From Galaxea fascicularis (lineage: Eukaryota; Cnidaria; Anthozoa; Scleractinia; Euphylliidae), in assembly GCA_948470475.1 (NCBI GenBank), contig OX419335.1, positions 41,384,025 through 41,448,024 of the forward strand: DNA of 64,000 nt, written 5' to 3'. The notes under the pieces are model-generated. The model was not told where the DNA came from and did no database searches. It worked only from the letters and a program-made list of their open reading frames with translations. The position numbers and the translations under genes were made by a program. This document shows positions 24,201 to 35,680 of the stretch, one piece after another. How positions within the stretch are numbered: the first letter of the stretch is position 1; each line of letters begins with the position of its first letter.

Positions 24201-27200
24201 ATAGTTTCCTTGAAAGACATTGGGGAGCAACTTAAAGACACTTCATGTCCATCATGGGTTTTGGAGTAAAACTTTCTGAGGCCTGTTTCTGAAAGTAATG
24301 AACCATGGGTTAGTGAGGTTGTGTCCTGCAACACTACATGTATTTTCTCTTTTTTGACCATATGCTCCTTTGGTATCTGATGAACTGTGTATGTATCTGA
24401 CCAACTGTCCTACTTCGAAGGATTGTAGCCTGCATGTAGTCCCTCTTATGAGGTGACTTGACTAATTTAGGCAAGGCTTAATAATGAAATAATGCTGGTC
24501 AACCGTTACTCTTCCTTGTGACTCAGGGGTGGCCTTGAGCCCTATCCAGGGGCTCCTCCTGGCTTGTGCTTGCATTTGCCTGGTTGCTGGCTTATGAGTA
24601 ATATCACGATTTTTCCTCTCCCCCCTCACTTAAAGCTGGTAAATATCACATTTGGTACGTGTAAGTATTCCACTGACTGGTTCAATTTGACAGTGCCTTT
24701 GGTTGTGGCTGCTCACCAGGTTGCCATGGATACCTCATTCCTTGTGCCTGATCAGCTGATCCTACCAACCTTTAAGGTGCCTGCGTCCAAGCTCATCTAC
24801 TGTTGATGAGTTTGATTGTTGAGTAAAGAATGCTTAGCAACCACCAAATAATTTTATTAGTGTCAAGAATACATGTAATTCTTACCCATCTATGAATATC
24901 CACCCATTTGTGACTGATTAAAATTAAACTGTTATTCTTCTTTTGCTCCAGTATGTTGTGAATGGACAAAAGATGTGGATTACCAATGGGGGTGTAGCTA
25001 ACTGGTGAGTATTTAATCTTTTAAACCCTAAGATAAAGTTTAAATTCTCATTTGTTGCCCTACACATTGCCTATAGAAATAGTAGGGAGAAATTGTCAAA
25101 ATTTCAAGCAAATCAATCTCGTGTGATCCTGTTGTTAATTCTTGTGATATTACAAGCGGAAATGTGATACTGATCACTCAAGAGATCAGAGGTTAAAAAG
25201 GCTGTGTGCTTTTAGTGTTACCTTATATCGATGCAGCAAAAAAAAAAATGGAAAAAAAGTAATAGAAGTTCAGATTTGTTTTGAGACAACTCTAGCAGTT
25301 TACCAAAACTATTCAGATAGCTGGATGGAAATAGATTGCTAATGCTTTGAGTGAACACAACTAGTTGTGATTGTTATATTATATCTTTTGAGATTAGTGA
25401 TAACAAGTTATAGATTGAATTTTTGAATCTGCGTGGAATCAAAACCCTAGCTTGAAGCTGTAGCGGTATTAACAATAACCAGCAGCGGGCAAAAATCCTG
25501 TGATTTGTCCATCTTTGTTTAGTAATAAGATGGTAAAATAGCCATCTACTTCAAAACTTTCTGATATCCTTGTGTATTAGCATTTGCTTGATGCTTACTG
25601 GATTTTTTGGTCTGTTTTCCTGTTACCTGTGTTTCTGTGTAGGTATTTTGTCTTGGCACGAACTGACCCTGATGCTCCAGCTGGTAAGGCCTTCACTGGG
25701 TTTGTGGTAGATGCTGATACGCCAGGAATCACACTAGGAAGAAAGGTAAACAACACTCAAAGTCCTCATAATTTTGCACTATACTTTAGGCTGAGGTTAG
25801 TTGAAACTTTGGAAATTGTATGATGATTTTGAAGCTATTTCTAATTATAGTATTCCTGTATTTTCAAATGAACACGTACGTGTATCTTCAGTTACAAATT
25901 GTAAACGCCCATTTACTGTACATCTGATTGTATTACAGTGCAGTGCCCAGTTTGTTCTATCGTTAGAAATACTGCAGTGTGCAGTGAACGGTCAATGAAA
26001 GAATGAGAAACAAACCTAAACCCCTTGTTTATGCTCTGCACTTATTAAGCACACTTGCTCTGGAACACATTTCAAGACTGGCGGCTACAAAAGAAAAATA
26101 CTTGAGGTTTTTTTGTAAAGACGTCAACCTGCTCGATAGTCATACGAAAATATAACACTTTTTCTACAAGCAGACGCAAAGGCTTACTTGGCTTCCAAAG
26201 CTCCCTCCTGCGAGTTTCCAGATTGTGGTCGCAAATAAGAAGTCAAACTTGCGTCTAATATCGATAGGTTTTCTTCCTTAATCTTCACCTCTTCTATAAA
26301 TGTTATAGTTTGTATTTCCTGGTGTAAATGATATCGCTTTTTCATTCATTATTATAAAATTTATGCGTGAGATGTTTTCTTTGTACCTGCCGGTAATGTA
26401 TTAACATGACTGTAATGTTTTGCGTGTACTGTATTCTGTTTGTTAGGAAAAAAGAACTTTTTTTCTGGATATTTATGCTGTTGTTTTTCCAGGAATGGAA
26501 TATGGGTCAGAGAGCTTCTGATACACGTGGCATAACATTTGAGGATGTTGTCATACCTAAAGAGGTAAGATGTTAGTAGTCTCCATCTGTTCCGAGAAGC
26601 GAACAGTTTTTCGAGAAAACTCTGAGCTACGAGGAACTGATAATGTCCAAGGCCAAATATAAGAGCATAATGGAGGATATTGTGTTTCTTATCCTTCAAA
26701 TATTTTTCGCAACACGCATTTGGGGAATATGACCGGTTATAATCCATTAAATATTTTTGCTTGCACGCGATTGGTCTAAACGCATCACGCGACTGAATAT
26801 TCCTAAGCTCAAACTGGGGACTATACGGTGATATTCCCCAAATGGGCGTTGCGAAAAATATTTGAAGGATAAACACAATAGCCTCCAGTTAGCTTTAAAA
26901 ATGTACTCGGGTATTTGCCCTTGGACATGATCAGTTCCTCGGAGCTCAAGGTTTTCCTCGAGCTTCGCTCTCGGAAAACTGTTCCCTTCTCGGTACATAT
27001 ACTGTCCGCGGACAAATATCCGAGCATATTTTCGTGCCGAATGGAGAGAAGTTATATATTTCCCAGTTTTAGCTAGGACATATTCAGTCACTTAATATGC
27101 TTAAACCAATCGCGTGCAAGCAAAAAGATTTGATAAATTCTAAGAATTGTTATTTTTCCTTCTTCTTTAGACTTAAAAGTAGACTTAAGTTTGCAAGACT

Positions 27201-30200
27201 TCTCCTGATTACAACTTAAAGAGCAAACATACGAGTGTGAAGACCTTTTAAGTAATATCAGTAAAGTGAGAGGAAGGAGCGGTTGTTTGTGTCTTTTTTA
27301 ATGCCAAACTTATTAATGCAACAGAACCATTTTTGTATGAGAGGACTTGGCGAGAAAAGCACTCACCCGTCCTCGAAAAGCACTCGAATACTCACGCATG
27401 TAGGCGCGTTGTTTTTCAGTCTTTTCTGAAGTTTCGTTTTTGCTAACCAGTCGATGTTGCATTCCTTAGAATGTTCTTGGACAAGAAGGCATCGGTTTCA
27501 AGATCGCCATGGGAGCATTTGACAAGACGAGACCGCCAGTAAGGAAGTTTGCTATCTGATTGTTGCAGTTTAATGCTGTTTCACCTGCACGTGATGTTGA
27601 CAATTTTGCACTCGCCAGCACCAGCGTACTTCCTGTCATGTTTTGCTGTGTCAGTTGAGTGTGTTGTTTTTACTGTTTTTGTTTGAAAAGTGCTTAGCCT
27701 TCTTTAAACTACGTTAAGAGTAGGGTGTGAAAACCCACAAATCCGTTCTGTAAGTCAATTCACAGGAGGGTCCTATTATACCGTGAAGATGCTTTATGCT
27801 ACTCTCCCATTCAATGTTGTTTCAGTTCAAGTTATTTTGTAGCTTAAACTGACAACATTGATACAGGGGAATTGTGCTCTTGACAAAGTACAACTTATAT
27901 CTCACTGCTTCTGTCCCGTTTTTATGAGCTGGAGTTTCAATAAAATTTGAAGTAGGCAGCTGGTTAGAGAAAAGTAACCGACTTAACTTTAATCTAATTT
28001 CAAAGAATCTTTCTTTAATTACTTAAATTTAGGGGAAAGAGTAGCCGACTTCTCTGAACGAAGTAGCCGACGCTTTTCGTCGGCCGTCGGTGCTTATTGG
28101 AAGCACTGATGAGTAAGCATCTCAAACCACTTTTAGCAATCTGTGCTAACAACTAAAACCTCAAAGTATGAAAACGGACACAGGGATCCTCTATTTTCAT
28201 TGTATTTTTGATGTTCTCGACATTCACAACCACCTTTTAAAGTTTCAAATAAAATCTATTGCGACTTGTATTTCTGGAGAATGACCTTAAGAATTGTACC
28301 TTCTATTACAAACGTGTCTATGCACTGTTTATGACTGCGGTTAAGTCGAACAGATCATAGCAAAGTTATTTCAACGTAAAACAATTTCGAGGGTAAAAAG
28401 CAAGGCGGTAGTAATGTTGAAAAGATTTTAAATGCATATCAATTTAGGGCTTGCTCAAAAAGGAAAACAGAAAACAACAGCAGCGGCGTCATGAAGTCAA
28501 TAGGAACCTTAAGCAACGACGACGACGACGAGAGCGTCATTTCAAAATATAACTTCTCGTTTTTGTAACTCTTCCACGATTATTCCAAATTGTTTAGCGT
28601 GAAAAATGCGGGCTAGCTGTCCAGGGCCTAAATTACCGTGAACGGTATTAAGCAAAGAAAACGAAAGAGAAACTTGCCGTCATGCGCTCATGTTCTCGAG
28701 AAAACCTAACATTTGGTCATTTCACGTTGTTGTTTTGCAGAGGACGGTAAAGAAATGTTCCAAACTGTAAACGCAAGAGCAGAGTATTGTTTTGGCTCAT
28801 TAATCCCATTGTTTTGTGGCATTCTCGTCGCCGTCGTCGTCATCGTTGCTTAAGCTCCCCAATTAACAAAACTCGAATGCGAATCGATTCGCTCTGACGA
28901 AGGGCTGACACTCGAAATACCAGCTTTCAAATCTCTTGACGCTAGCCAATTTACCTGATCAACTCAGCTGTTAAAACCAGATTTTCGTGTATCACTCTTC
29001 TACTGATGCACCACCACAGTTCCAAAGAGTGATCAGTGTTTCAATTTTCCTTATTGTAGCAATGATTGATCAAACATAAAGAGGTTATGAGTAAAAAGGA
29101 AGTGATCACCAAATGACAAAGGTCTTGATTGTTTAGGAAATTCTCCTCGTCATTAGCAAGAAATGTATGGCGAACAGTATTGAGAATATACCTGCTGATA
29201 CTACTGTTTAAAGGGCTAAATTAACAATACTGTTGCTCTGGTTATCAGGTGGCTGCCAGTGCAGTTGGTCTCGCACAGCGAGCGTTAGAAGAAGCCACCA
29301 AGTATTCAATGGAGAGAAAAACGATGGGAAAGCCAATATTCCAGGTATGCTACTAACCCATACGGATTGTCATTGCAGTGAATTTCGCCTTGAGGAACAT
29401 CCCTCTTGATCCTGTAAATGTCGCTCACCTTGACTATCACATTGATGAAACATTTGTGTCAAGTCAAGTTGTTCAGACAAGAAGTTCTGAGCCCCTTAGC
29501 CACGAAATTCCTGGCTACCGTTCAGACGTTTTACATTGTAAAACGGCGCTATGGTTGATCGAGGTCGCTTTACTTGGTTCTTTCAGGTGACGAAGAGTCA
29601 ACTTGCATTGTAAGGTGTGACAAATTGAAGTGAAACACGCGCAGGTGACTTTCACCTAGCTTAAACTTCAAGTCAAACTCATTTCACGTGGCCCATGTTG
29701 GTGTAAACGTGCTGTCGTAATGGTTTGTTTTATGTTACTTTGTTTATTAGCATCAGGCCGTGAGTTTCATGTTAGCTGATATGGCGATTGGTGTGGAGAC
29801 GGCTCGCCTTGCCACGTTCAGGGCTGCATGGGAAGTAGATCAGGTAAGTAAATGTAGTATGCGACAGTAACCCACAAACTTTCCACGATGACTGCCAGTG
29901 TAACCACCGACGCAATCACCGAACAAACAAGGCAAGCATGTCCATCCTGGCAGCCAACTACGGCGAAGAGATTAGAATGGCAATGGGTCATCGCTGTCAC
30001 GAATGCAACTTAAGCAGTAGCCAAAAGAAAGCCCCCCAAAAAATCAGACTTGTGCGGTATTCGGACGTTTGATACAGGCGCTACTGAAACTGCGCTAACA
30101 AACCAGCTGGGAGCAGGCGCTCGTTTCTCCAAACTCCAGAATATGTTTTGGACCCGAAAAACTATTGCACATACATTAGGCCCATTACTAGAAATACGAT

Positions 30201-31324
30201 TTCTAATATTCGATTATCTTTTAAGAAAGCATGCTGTAAAGTTCAGAATTACATTGCGTTACTTTGTCGTCAAAGCAAGTAGCAATACTTTTCGGACCCG
30301 AAATTATTTCTGGAAGTTTGAGAAACGCATGCCTGGTGATTTTATTGATAAGTGAAGGTGTTTACCTTTTCTTCTAGGGTCGCCGCAACACGTATTACGC
30401 GTCAATCGCTAAGTGTCTGGCAGGAGACGTCGCCAATAAGTGTGCGACAGATGCGGTTCAGGTACATTCACAGAGTGATACATACTTTAGGCAAGCCTAA
30501 AAGCGCAGCGCCACAATTTTTCCTGGCATTTATTTAAGTCTGTTTATCGCATGACCCGTCCAGCCCCGCTTACACAATGCTGTACGAAACAGCAAGGATA
30601 GGTGTCGTGAGATTTTTTTTCGTGAGTTTTGTGAAAAAAATAAATTCACCACCGATAAAAGATCTGATCGACAGGTTACCATATTTTCTTTCCCATGGTT
30701 CTCCGCGCGCGCATTGAAGCTCAAAAACCGCGCGCTTAAGTTTGACATGGGTGTATGACCCTTGTGTGTGTGTGTTTTTGTATTGTGTAATACTATATGC
30801 ATGTAAATATTAGTATATGTCTGTTAATAAAAAACAAATAAACAAACAAACAAAAACTTTGACATGGGACAAGCGCTACTTAGCGGAGCACCCAACGGGA
30901 AAATGTGGAAAAACCTCGTATTGTGCCCCTAAATTATTTTCGGCAGAATTTAGGAATGTGTTGTTATGATGACACACTACACAGTTATTTTTCTTGACAA
31001 ATGTAACCTGAATTTCTGTTCTTAGTGAGTCGAATATCTGGAAAATTATACCAAGGAATACCTCTCTGTTAATATTGCACAATTGGAAAATTAGAATCGT
31101 GTAGTAGAGGAAATAGAGAAGAATGATGTTCTTACATTAGAGTGGGTGTCAATTTTCGTTTTTTTATTTTCAGATTTTCGGAGGAAATGGTTTCAACTCT
31201 GAATACCCAGTTGAAAAACTGATGAGAGATGCGAAGATATTCCAGGTACGTCGTAAGTTTAGTAAGGAGTTTGACGTCTGTTTTCTTTCTTTTCTTCTTC
31301 TTCTTCTTCTTCTTCTTCTTATTA

Positions 31325-31371
<47 letters not shown>

Positions 31372-31692
31372 TTAAAGGGACACTGTCATGCTATTTTAAT
31401 GCTGAAAAATATCTTTAAATCAGGAAAAAGTGAAAACTAATGAAGCAGTTTTTTTTTACCACAATTGCTGTTAATCTCGAAATCTGATTGGCTAATTTGC
31501 CGTTGTTGATGAGAGTCTAGACAACGCTGCTCGCGTCAACATGTCACGCAATGCCTTTTTCATATGAATTTGGTATTATCAGAGTTGGTAAATGTAAATT
31601 GACCACCGTACATGGATTCTAGAATCCCTGTACGGTGGTCAATTTACATTTATCAACAAAGTTGATAAAACCAAATTTTTGTGTACTACTTC

Positions 31693-31728
<36 letters not shown>

Positions 31729-32633
31729 CCCCCTTTATTCATTTGTCTTTTTCATATCTTGCGCTCTGAAATAAACATTTCTTTGACGCTGATATTGTGT
31801 CCACAACAAGTTTTGACCACTGTGATGACGAATATCGTTGTCGATAAGAGTACAGACAACGCTAAACCACATTCGATTTGTTAAATTTACTCAGGACTGT
31901 GTTACTGCACGGAGACTAAATACTGTATTCTGTTGCAGACGGCAAGGATGGAAGTGGATTACATTTTGAAAAATTTAGCCAATATTTTGAAAATTCTCGC
32001 ACATTGTCTTGAAGCCATGGCCAAAAATGTACAATGGATGACTTTTCGTGCAAGAAAAGCCATTGATATCTTTCTCCAAAACTTCAAGGAATGTTTCGGC
32101 ATGAGTAAAGGTCACAAAGTAGCATTTCTGTGTAGTTTTTAATTTAGCCAGAAAACGGCAAAGCTCCAGTGACAGTGTCCCTTTAACGAGTCAAACAATC
32201 GGGTGGAAAAATAAAAGGAATCATCTTTAGAGGTCTTAAAACTGATGCTTATTACTTCAAGTTTTAACCAGATCCTTCGGACTACGGTATGTGGCAATTT
32301 GTGGTCGCATGAAACCCAGAAAAACTGAGAGCATGTACAGAATAGATTCCAACCGTTACGTATGTTTAAAATCTCCTCAGAATTTTGACAAATCCATGTT
32401 TCAGTTCCGTTGCCCTCTTTACGTTGTCAGTAACTCTGATAACTCAGCCAGTGGAATTTGACACAGGGGATGCAGTGTTTCGTTTGTTTCGCTATACCAG
32501 ATCTTTTTGTCAAGCGTAGTCGTGTAACTGTGACTCCGTCGCTTTCTTTCAGATCTATGAAGGAACGGCGCAAATTCAGCGGATGATAATCGGACGAGAG
32601 CTGATAGAAAAGGCCAAGATGACAACGATGTAG
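15298..32633 (+). CDS. ACADM: Medium-chain acyl-CoA dehydrogenase, mitochondrial, complete 17-exon gene
   Basis: Exons: 15298-15345, 17183-17215, 19211-19277, 19703-19800, 22520-22589, 22896-22996, 23454-23534, 23848-23925, 24952-25004, 25643-25745, 26493-26564, 27470-27538, 29249-29344, 29751-29843, 30378-30461, 31174-31245, 32553-32633. All have GT/AG borders and phases that join to 432 codons plus stop (human 421 aa). Residues 1-35 are basic and Ser/Leu-rich, fitting a mitochondrial presequence. [15 protein letters not shown] (about 167-181) is acyl-CoA dehydrogenase signature 1; [18 protein letters not shown] (about 384) is signature 2. [10 protein letters not shown] starts the last exon, and Glu409 in it matches the catalytic base of the family. 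The enzyme is an FAD homotetramer in the mitochondrial matrix that performs the first step of beta-oxidation on C6-C12 acyl-CoAs and passes electrons to ETF. The 33-nt exon 2 is the least certain piece; skipping it keeps the frame. Similarity to ACADM is stronger than to short- or long-chain paralogues. Confidence 0.95.
16941..17055. repeat. Inverted repeat in ACADM intron 1
   Basis: TGACATCAATGAGTAA (16941-16956) is the exact reverse complement of 17040-17055. The spacer contains related TTGATTGATAAC/TTGTGGATTGAT blocks. A short foldback, probably MITE-derived. Confidence 0.6.
19004..19138 (+). mobile_element. tRNA-derived SINE, 3'-truncated copy in ACADM intron 2
   Basis: Starts GCAGGGTTGGTGCAGTGG with box B GGCTCGATTCC at 19055-19065, then AGTTTGTTGGTTCTCTACTC and CTGCTCCGATAGGTTTTTC. 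It is the same family as 4551-4834 but more diverged, and it stops within the body at GTGGGTG. It shows the family has inserted independently at least twice in this window. Confidence 0.75.
20281..20655 (-). pseudogene. UBF-like (nucleolar transcription factor) fragment, antisense in ACADM intron 4
   Basis: A minus-strand open frame runs from about 20655 to a stop at 20281. It includes [15 protein letters not shown], then [20 protein letters not shown] and [15 protein letters not shown], ending in a basic KANRKRKRD stretch. The arrangement LL.K.E...L...Y, W..V.F.DF, then a basic helix resembles the segment just before and into the first HMG box of UBF (UBTF). Only one exon-sized piece is present, the sequence becomes unlike UBF after KRKRD, and I see no flanking exons. 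It is most likely a captured fragment or decayed pseudogene; an intronic nested gene is less likely. Confidence 0.4.
20828..20950. mobile_element. MITE with GGGAGCTTAAGCAACGA terminus, partial copy
   Basis: Begins GGGAGCTTAAGCAACGATGA and continues with AATACCACAAAACAATGGGA. The latter is the reverse complement of part of the element at 28503-28860, so this is one end of the same family. The other terminus is not recognisable. ACADM intron 4. Confidence 0.6.
26588..27010. repeat. Long palindromic repeat in ACADM intron 11
   Basis: Two ~150-nt arms are imperfect reverse complements. Examples: GAACAGTTTTTCGAGAAAAC pairs with the GTTTTCC...GAAAACTGTTC zone near 26950-26985, and CTTCAAATATTTTTCGCAAC pairs with GTTGCGAAAAATATTTGAAG near 26845-26865. 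Related sequence continues to about 27120. The centre recurs at 80-190. The overlapping minus-strand frames of 171 and 114 codons are by-products of the palindrome, not genes. Confidence 0.75.
28503..28860. mobile_element. MITE with CTTAAGCAACGACGACG termini, full copy
   Basis: The left end GGAACCTTAAGCAACGACGA and the right end CATCGTTGCTTAAGCTCCCC are inverted repeats, each leading into a (GAC)n/(GTC)n stretch. There is no open frame of note. Family members are at 20828 and 56886. It lies in ACADM intron 12. Confidence 0.75.
31295..31372 (+). repeat. (TTC)n-(ATT)n compound microsatellite in ACADM intron 16
   Basis: A run of TTC repeats passes directly into a run of ATT repeats. It explains the low-complexity Leu/Ile reading frame here. 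Confidence 0.9.
31570..31672. repeat. Near-perfect palindrome in ACADM intron 16
   Basis: Two 37-nt arms (31584-31620 and 31621-31657) meet with no loop and differ at two positions. The core is AAATTGACCACCGTACA and its complement. Pairing continues outward imperfectly as GGTATTATCAGAG versus TTGATAAAACC. It could form a cruciform in DNA or a hairpin in pre-mRNA. Confidence 0.8.
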
Positions 32634-33150
32634 AAAAAAAATAAGAACGATCATTTCAAATTTCAAATAATTCATCTTATTTAATCCACCGATTGACTGG
32701 ATAGTCTTAACTACAAATGACCTTCACAATTTCTTAAATTATGCCGTGTTTTCAAAGCTGTTCGCTCGTAGGAGGTGGGTGTCACAGCCTTCAAATTACG
32801 AGCGCAACTACTATATTAATGCAGATGTCGTTGTAAATCGTTCGCGTTGTTGAAAAGGTAATTTTCTACTATTCTTTATCGTCCAACACTTTTACTTGCT
32901 TGACAGCATTTTAAAGTCATTTTTAAAGAGGGGTAATAATTTGGTTTTCAGCCGGCTCCGACTCAGTTAATAAAGTTAATCAGATATGAAATTATCGATT
33001 GACTCTTGCTGAAAGCCCGTTTAAGGCGTGAGAGTAAAGATGTTTATTTTGTCCCTGTATATATTAAATGTGTACCGAAGCGATTTTTTGCGCCCAGTTT
33101 TCTCTTGTTTTCGAACACCATTGTTGTAAAGTGAAATACTGTCGAGTGCA

Positions 33151-33156
33151 AATAAA
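33151..33156 (+). terminator. ACADM: Candidate poly(A) signals of ACADM
   Basis: AATAAA lies 518 nt after the ACADM stop. A second AATAAA at 33405-33410 is followed by a GT-rich zone (TTGGGTGTCATTTTCTTTTG), which fits a cleavage/polyadenylation site better. I cannot tell which is used. Confidence 0.4.
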
Positions 33157-33654
33157 TTGGCCAGTACAGAACGGGTAGCAGTGACCTGCCTGTAAATTTT
33201 GCACAATGATTTTGTCTGGGTCTTTTACTGGTGCTTAAAAAGGCGTTTAGAATGCACGAGGAACAGCATAACTGTTTGTGTTACCTAGCACTAATTTCTG
33301 CGCACATGACACAGCTACCCATTGTCAGACTGTGAAGCTAAACTTCAGTAAAAAAATCGAAACACCGGAACTTGTCATGTACCTCCAGCTGTTGGTCCAG
33401 TCATAATAAAGTATCTTATCAGCTTGGTCACTCTTGGGTGTCATTTTCTTTTGTGTAAACCGCGCTGGTTCCTTTTTTTCTGCGCAATCCATGCAAAATA
33501 TGTAGGACGTAACTGACCAAGAACGTTCAAGGAAAGACGGCCTACCAGAAGGATTTTGTAGACTAACGCGGGTGGCCGTGTTCGTGAGGAAAATTTAACA
33601 ACAGGTTTCGAGGCCTACTTGTATGATAGATGGAGATCCAATTGCTTAATTTAG

Positions 33655-33903
33655 GTCAATTTACGCGAGAACGGTTTGAATGAGACGTCCTGTAGCTTGG
33701 ACGCAAATGGCTGGTTCGCGAGTGAGGACATCTCAGTAGGCGCCCAGTATTACGAACAATTAAACATAACTGACTTTTCGCGTGTTGTTTACGCCTCAAA
33801 CATTGAAGCGCGTTTAAGCTTTCAAAACAAAACAGAGGAAGGAACTAAAGTCTTGTTGAAGGAGCATCGTCAACATTGCCATGAAGATTCTCTGGACGGG
33901 TAG
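33655..33903 (+). other. Orphan open frame after a splice-acceptor-like TTTAG, unidentified
   Basis: From 33655 (after TTAATTTAG) to TAG at 33901-33903 there are 82 open codons with balanced composition, including SEDISVGAQYYEQLNITDFS and EARLSFQNKTEE. I recognise no family. There is no in-frame ATG at its start and no partner exon, so it may be a lost exon, a pseudogene piece or chance. Confidence 0.2.
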
Positions 33904-35159
33904 CGAAGTTATTGACCGCGTTGTAGAACTAGATTAACTCTTGGAGAGCCGTGAAAACCCACAGATTACCGTGGATAATTGATTAAAACCACATTAGCCC
34001 ATCTGCGTTGTATTTTAGTAGTACCGCAATGTAAACGCACGAAAAAATGCAACCCTTGTACCCGACAAAAGAGGTCATTCTCAAGGCTACTTTCTCACGC
34101 CTCAACAGATATCTCTAACCATCTCTTTATTTTGAAGTGCAGGGGCTGAAAATCTCTTTTGTAATTCTGTAAACATAAACCTTATGCCCTTGCCGAGTAA
34201 GCAAATATCACACATGGCCGTCATCAAACATAGCGTGGTTGATAAGTCAAAACATATTCGTCGTTAACAATAAGATGTGTACAACAGACAGATGTTTGGA
34301 CGTTTGATGTTTTGTGTTTTATTTATAGAGAGAGAATGCTATTTCAAGGCGATTCTGTTCCATTCAGAACCTGTCGAGTGTTAAATTTGAAACTATGTAT
34401 TTCGTCAAACAGAGGCGGTCAGAAAACGACAAAACTGACCGGCAAAGGAAATCCCAATACCGGAGTATACTAAGGAGTATTTCTTCTTAATGCTTTGTTG
34501 ACGTTTTTTATGAAATATTTTTTGTCTCCGAGGAGCGACGGCGTTGGCCCGGTTTTTGGAACGTACTATCCTGCCAAAAACTAAAAGTATGAAGCAATTC
34601 GAGCATGACATCAAAGTCTGAAGGGGTATCAATCATAATCCTTGCTTGTGTTCGAGAAGTTAATTCGGGATCTTTGTCAACGGCCCGGCAAAAGGATTCG
34701 AATACCTTGAGCGGCAGTGCACGAGTTAATTAAAATGCGTCAAAGTACCCTAATTACTTAAGGCAGTGGAGATTTAAGGGCAGATTTAGATAAGCAAGCG
34801 AAAAAAGTGAGGCGTATTTAATGTCAATCATTGAAAAACGGACGAAAGATTTTTCTATTTCTGTATTAACAATGATAATCGTGTTGTTCGATCGAATTAA
34901 TCACCAAATCAAAATTCAAAGGGCCGTTTGTAACCGCTTCACTGTAACAATATTTTGTTGTTCAAGATTGAAATATATATTAAACTGTTTCTTCAATTCA
35001 ACATTGGTCACTTTTAATATGCAATGTCTTAAGGAGGTGTTAAGGGTCTATTGCGTTATCTTTGGAGGACGTTGCTAAGGAAAAATTCTTTACCTAACAC
35101 ATGTTTTTGGTCAATAATCATTAACAGCAAGTATGGTTCACTTGATACGTTATTGGGCC

Positions 35160-35680
35160 ATCATGCTCTAATACGTGAAGGAGAAGATTGAGCATAAACC
35201 AAGGTAGCCCGGGTTTTGTCCACAATTTCTCCTGCTATGCGGTTCGATGAGCCGCTCAGAACGAAACCGTTCATTTGGTTTTCCACAAAATGCAAAACTT
35301 GAAAATAAAATTGCTCGGTTGAGCCAGAAATAGCTTCCAATGAATTTTTTGTTTTATCACACCATTTTGAAATCACTCGTCAATCATGAAATCTGATTGG
35401 CTCCCCAACAGTGCAATTTATTCCCAAATTGCACTATTTTTTGCTCTAAATCACATCCTTTTTTTTAAAGATCATCAAAATTCAAAACCGGTTTTCCTGA
35501 AGTGAAGATTAAATAAACAATAATATTGACAAGAAACTGTGATTTCGAAATGGGTGTAATAAAGTGGTAATTGAATTTCGTGTCGTCCAATTTTGGTCTA
35601 AAATCATACTTGTGATTTCAAATCGAACGAGCGCGGAGCGCGAGTTCGATAGTTCAATTACCATTATCAATCAGCATCCT
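35160..35680. repeat. Cluster of degenerate interspersed repeats
   Basis: Contains ATGAAATCTGATTGGCTCCC, then a short palindrome around CAATTTATTCCCAAATTGCA. Further on, GTGGTAATTGAATTTCGTG, CGAACGAGCGCGGAGCGCGA and TTCAATTACCATTATCAATC form a loose inverted arrangement. It has the look of MITE remnants, and no protein is encoded. Confidence 0.4.

Noticed and set aside
26361..27091. Minus-strand open frames of 171 and 114 codons
   Set aside because: They lie across the long palindrome in ACADM intron 11; both strands are open because the arms are reverse complements, and no domain is visible.
30050..30355. Plus-strand frame of 101 codons in ACADM intron 14
   Set aside because: It sits within an intron on the coding strand, has no recognisable domain and reads like repeat-derived sequence.
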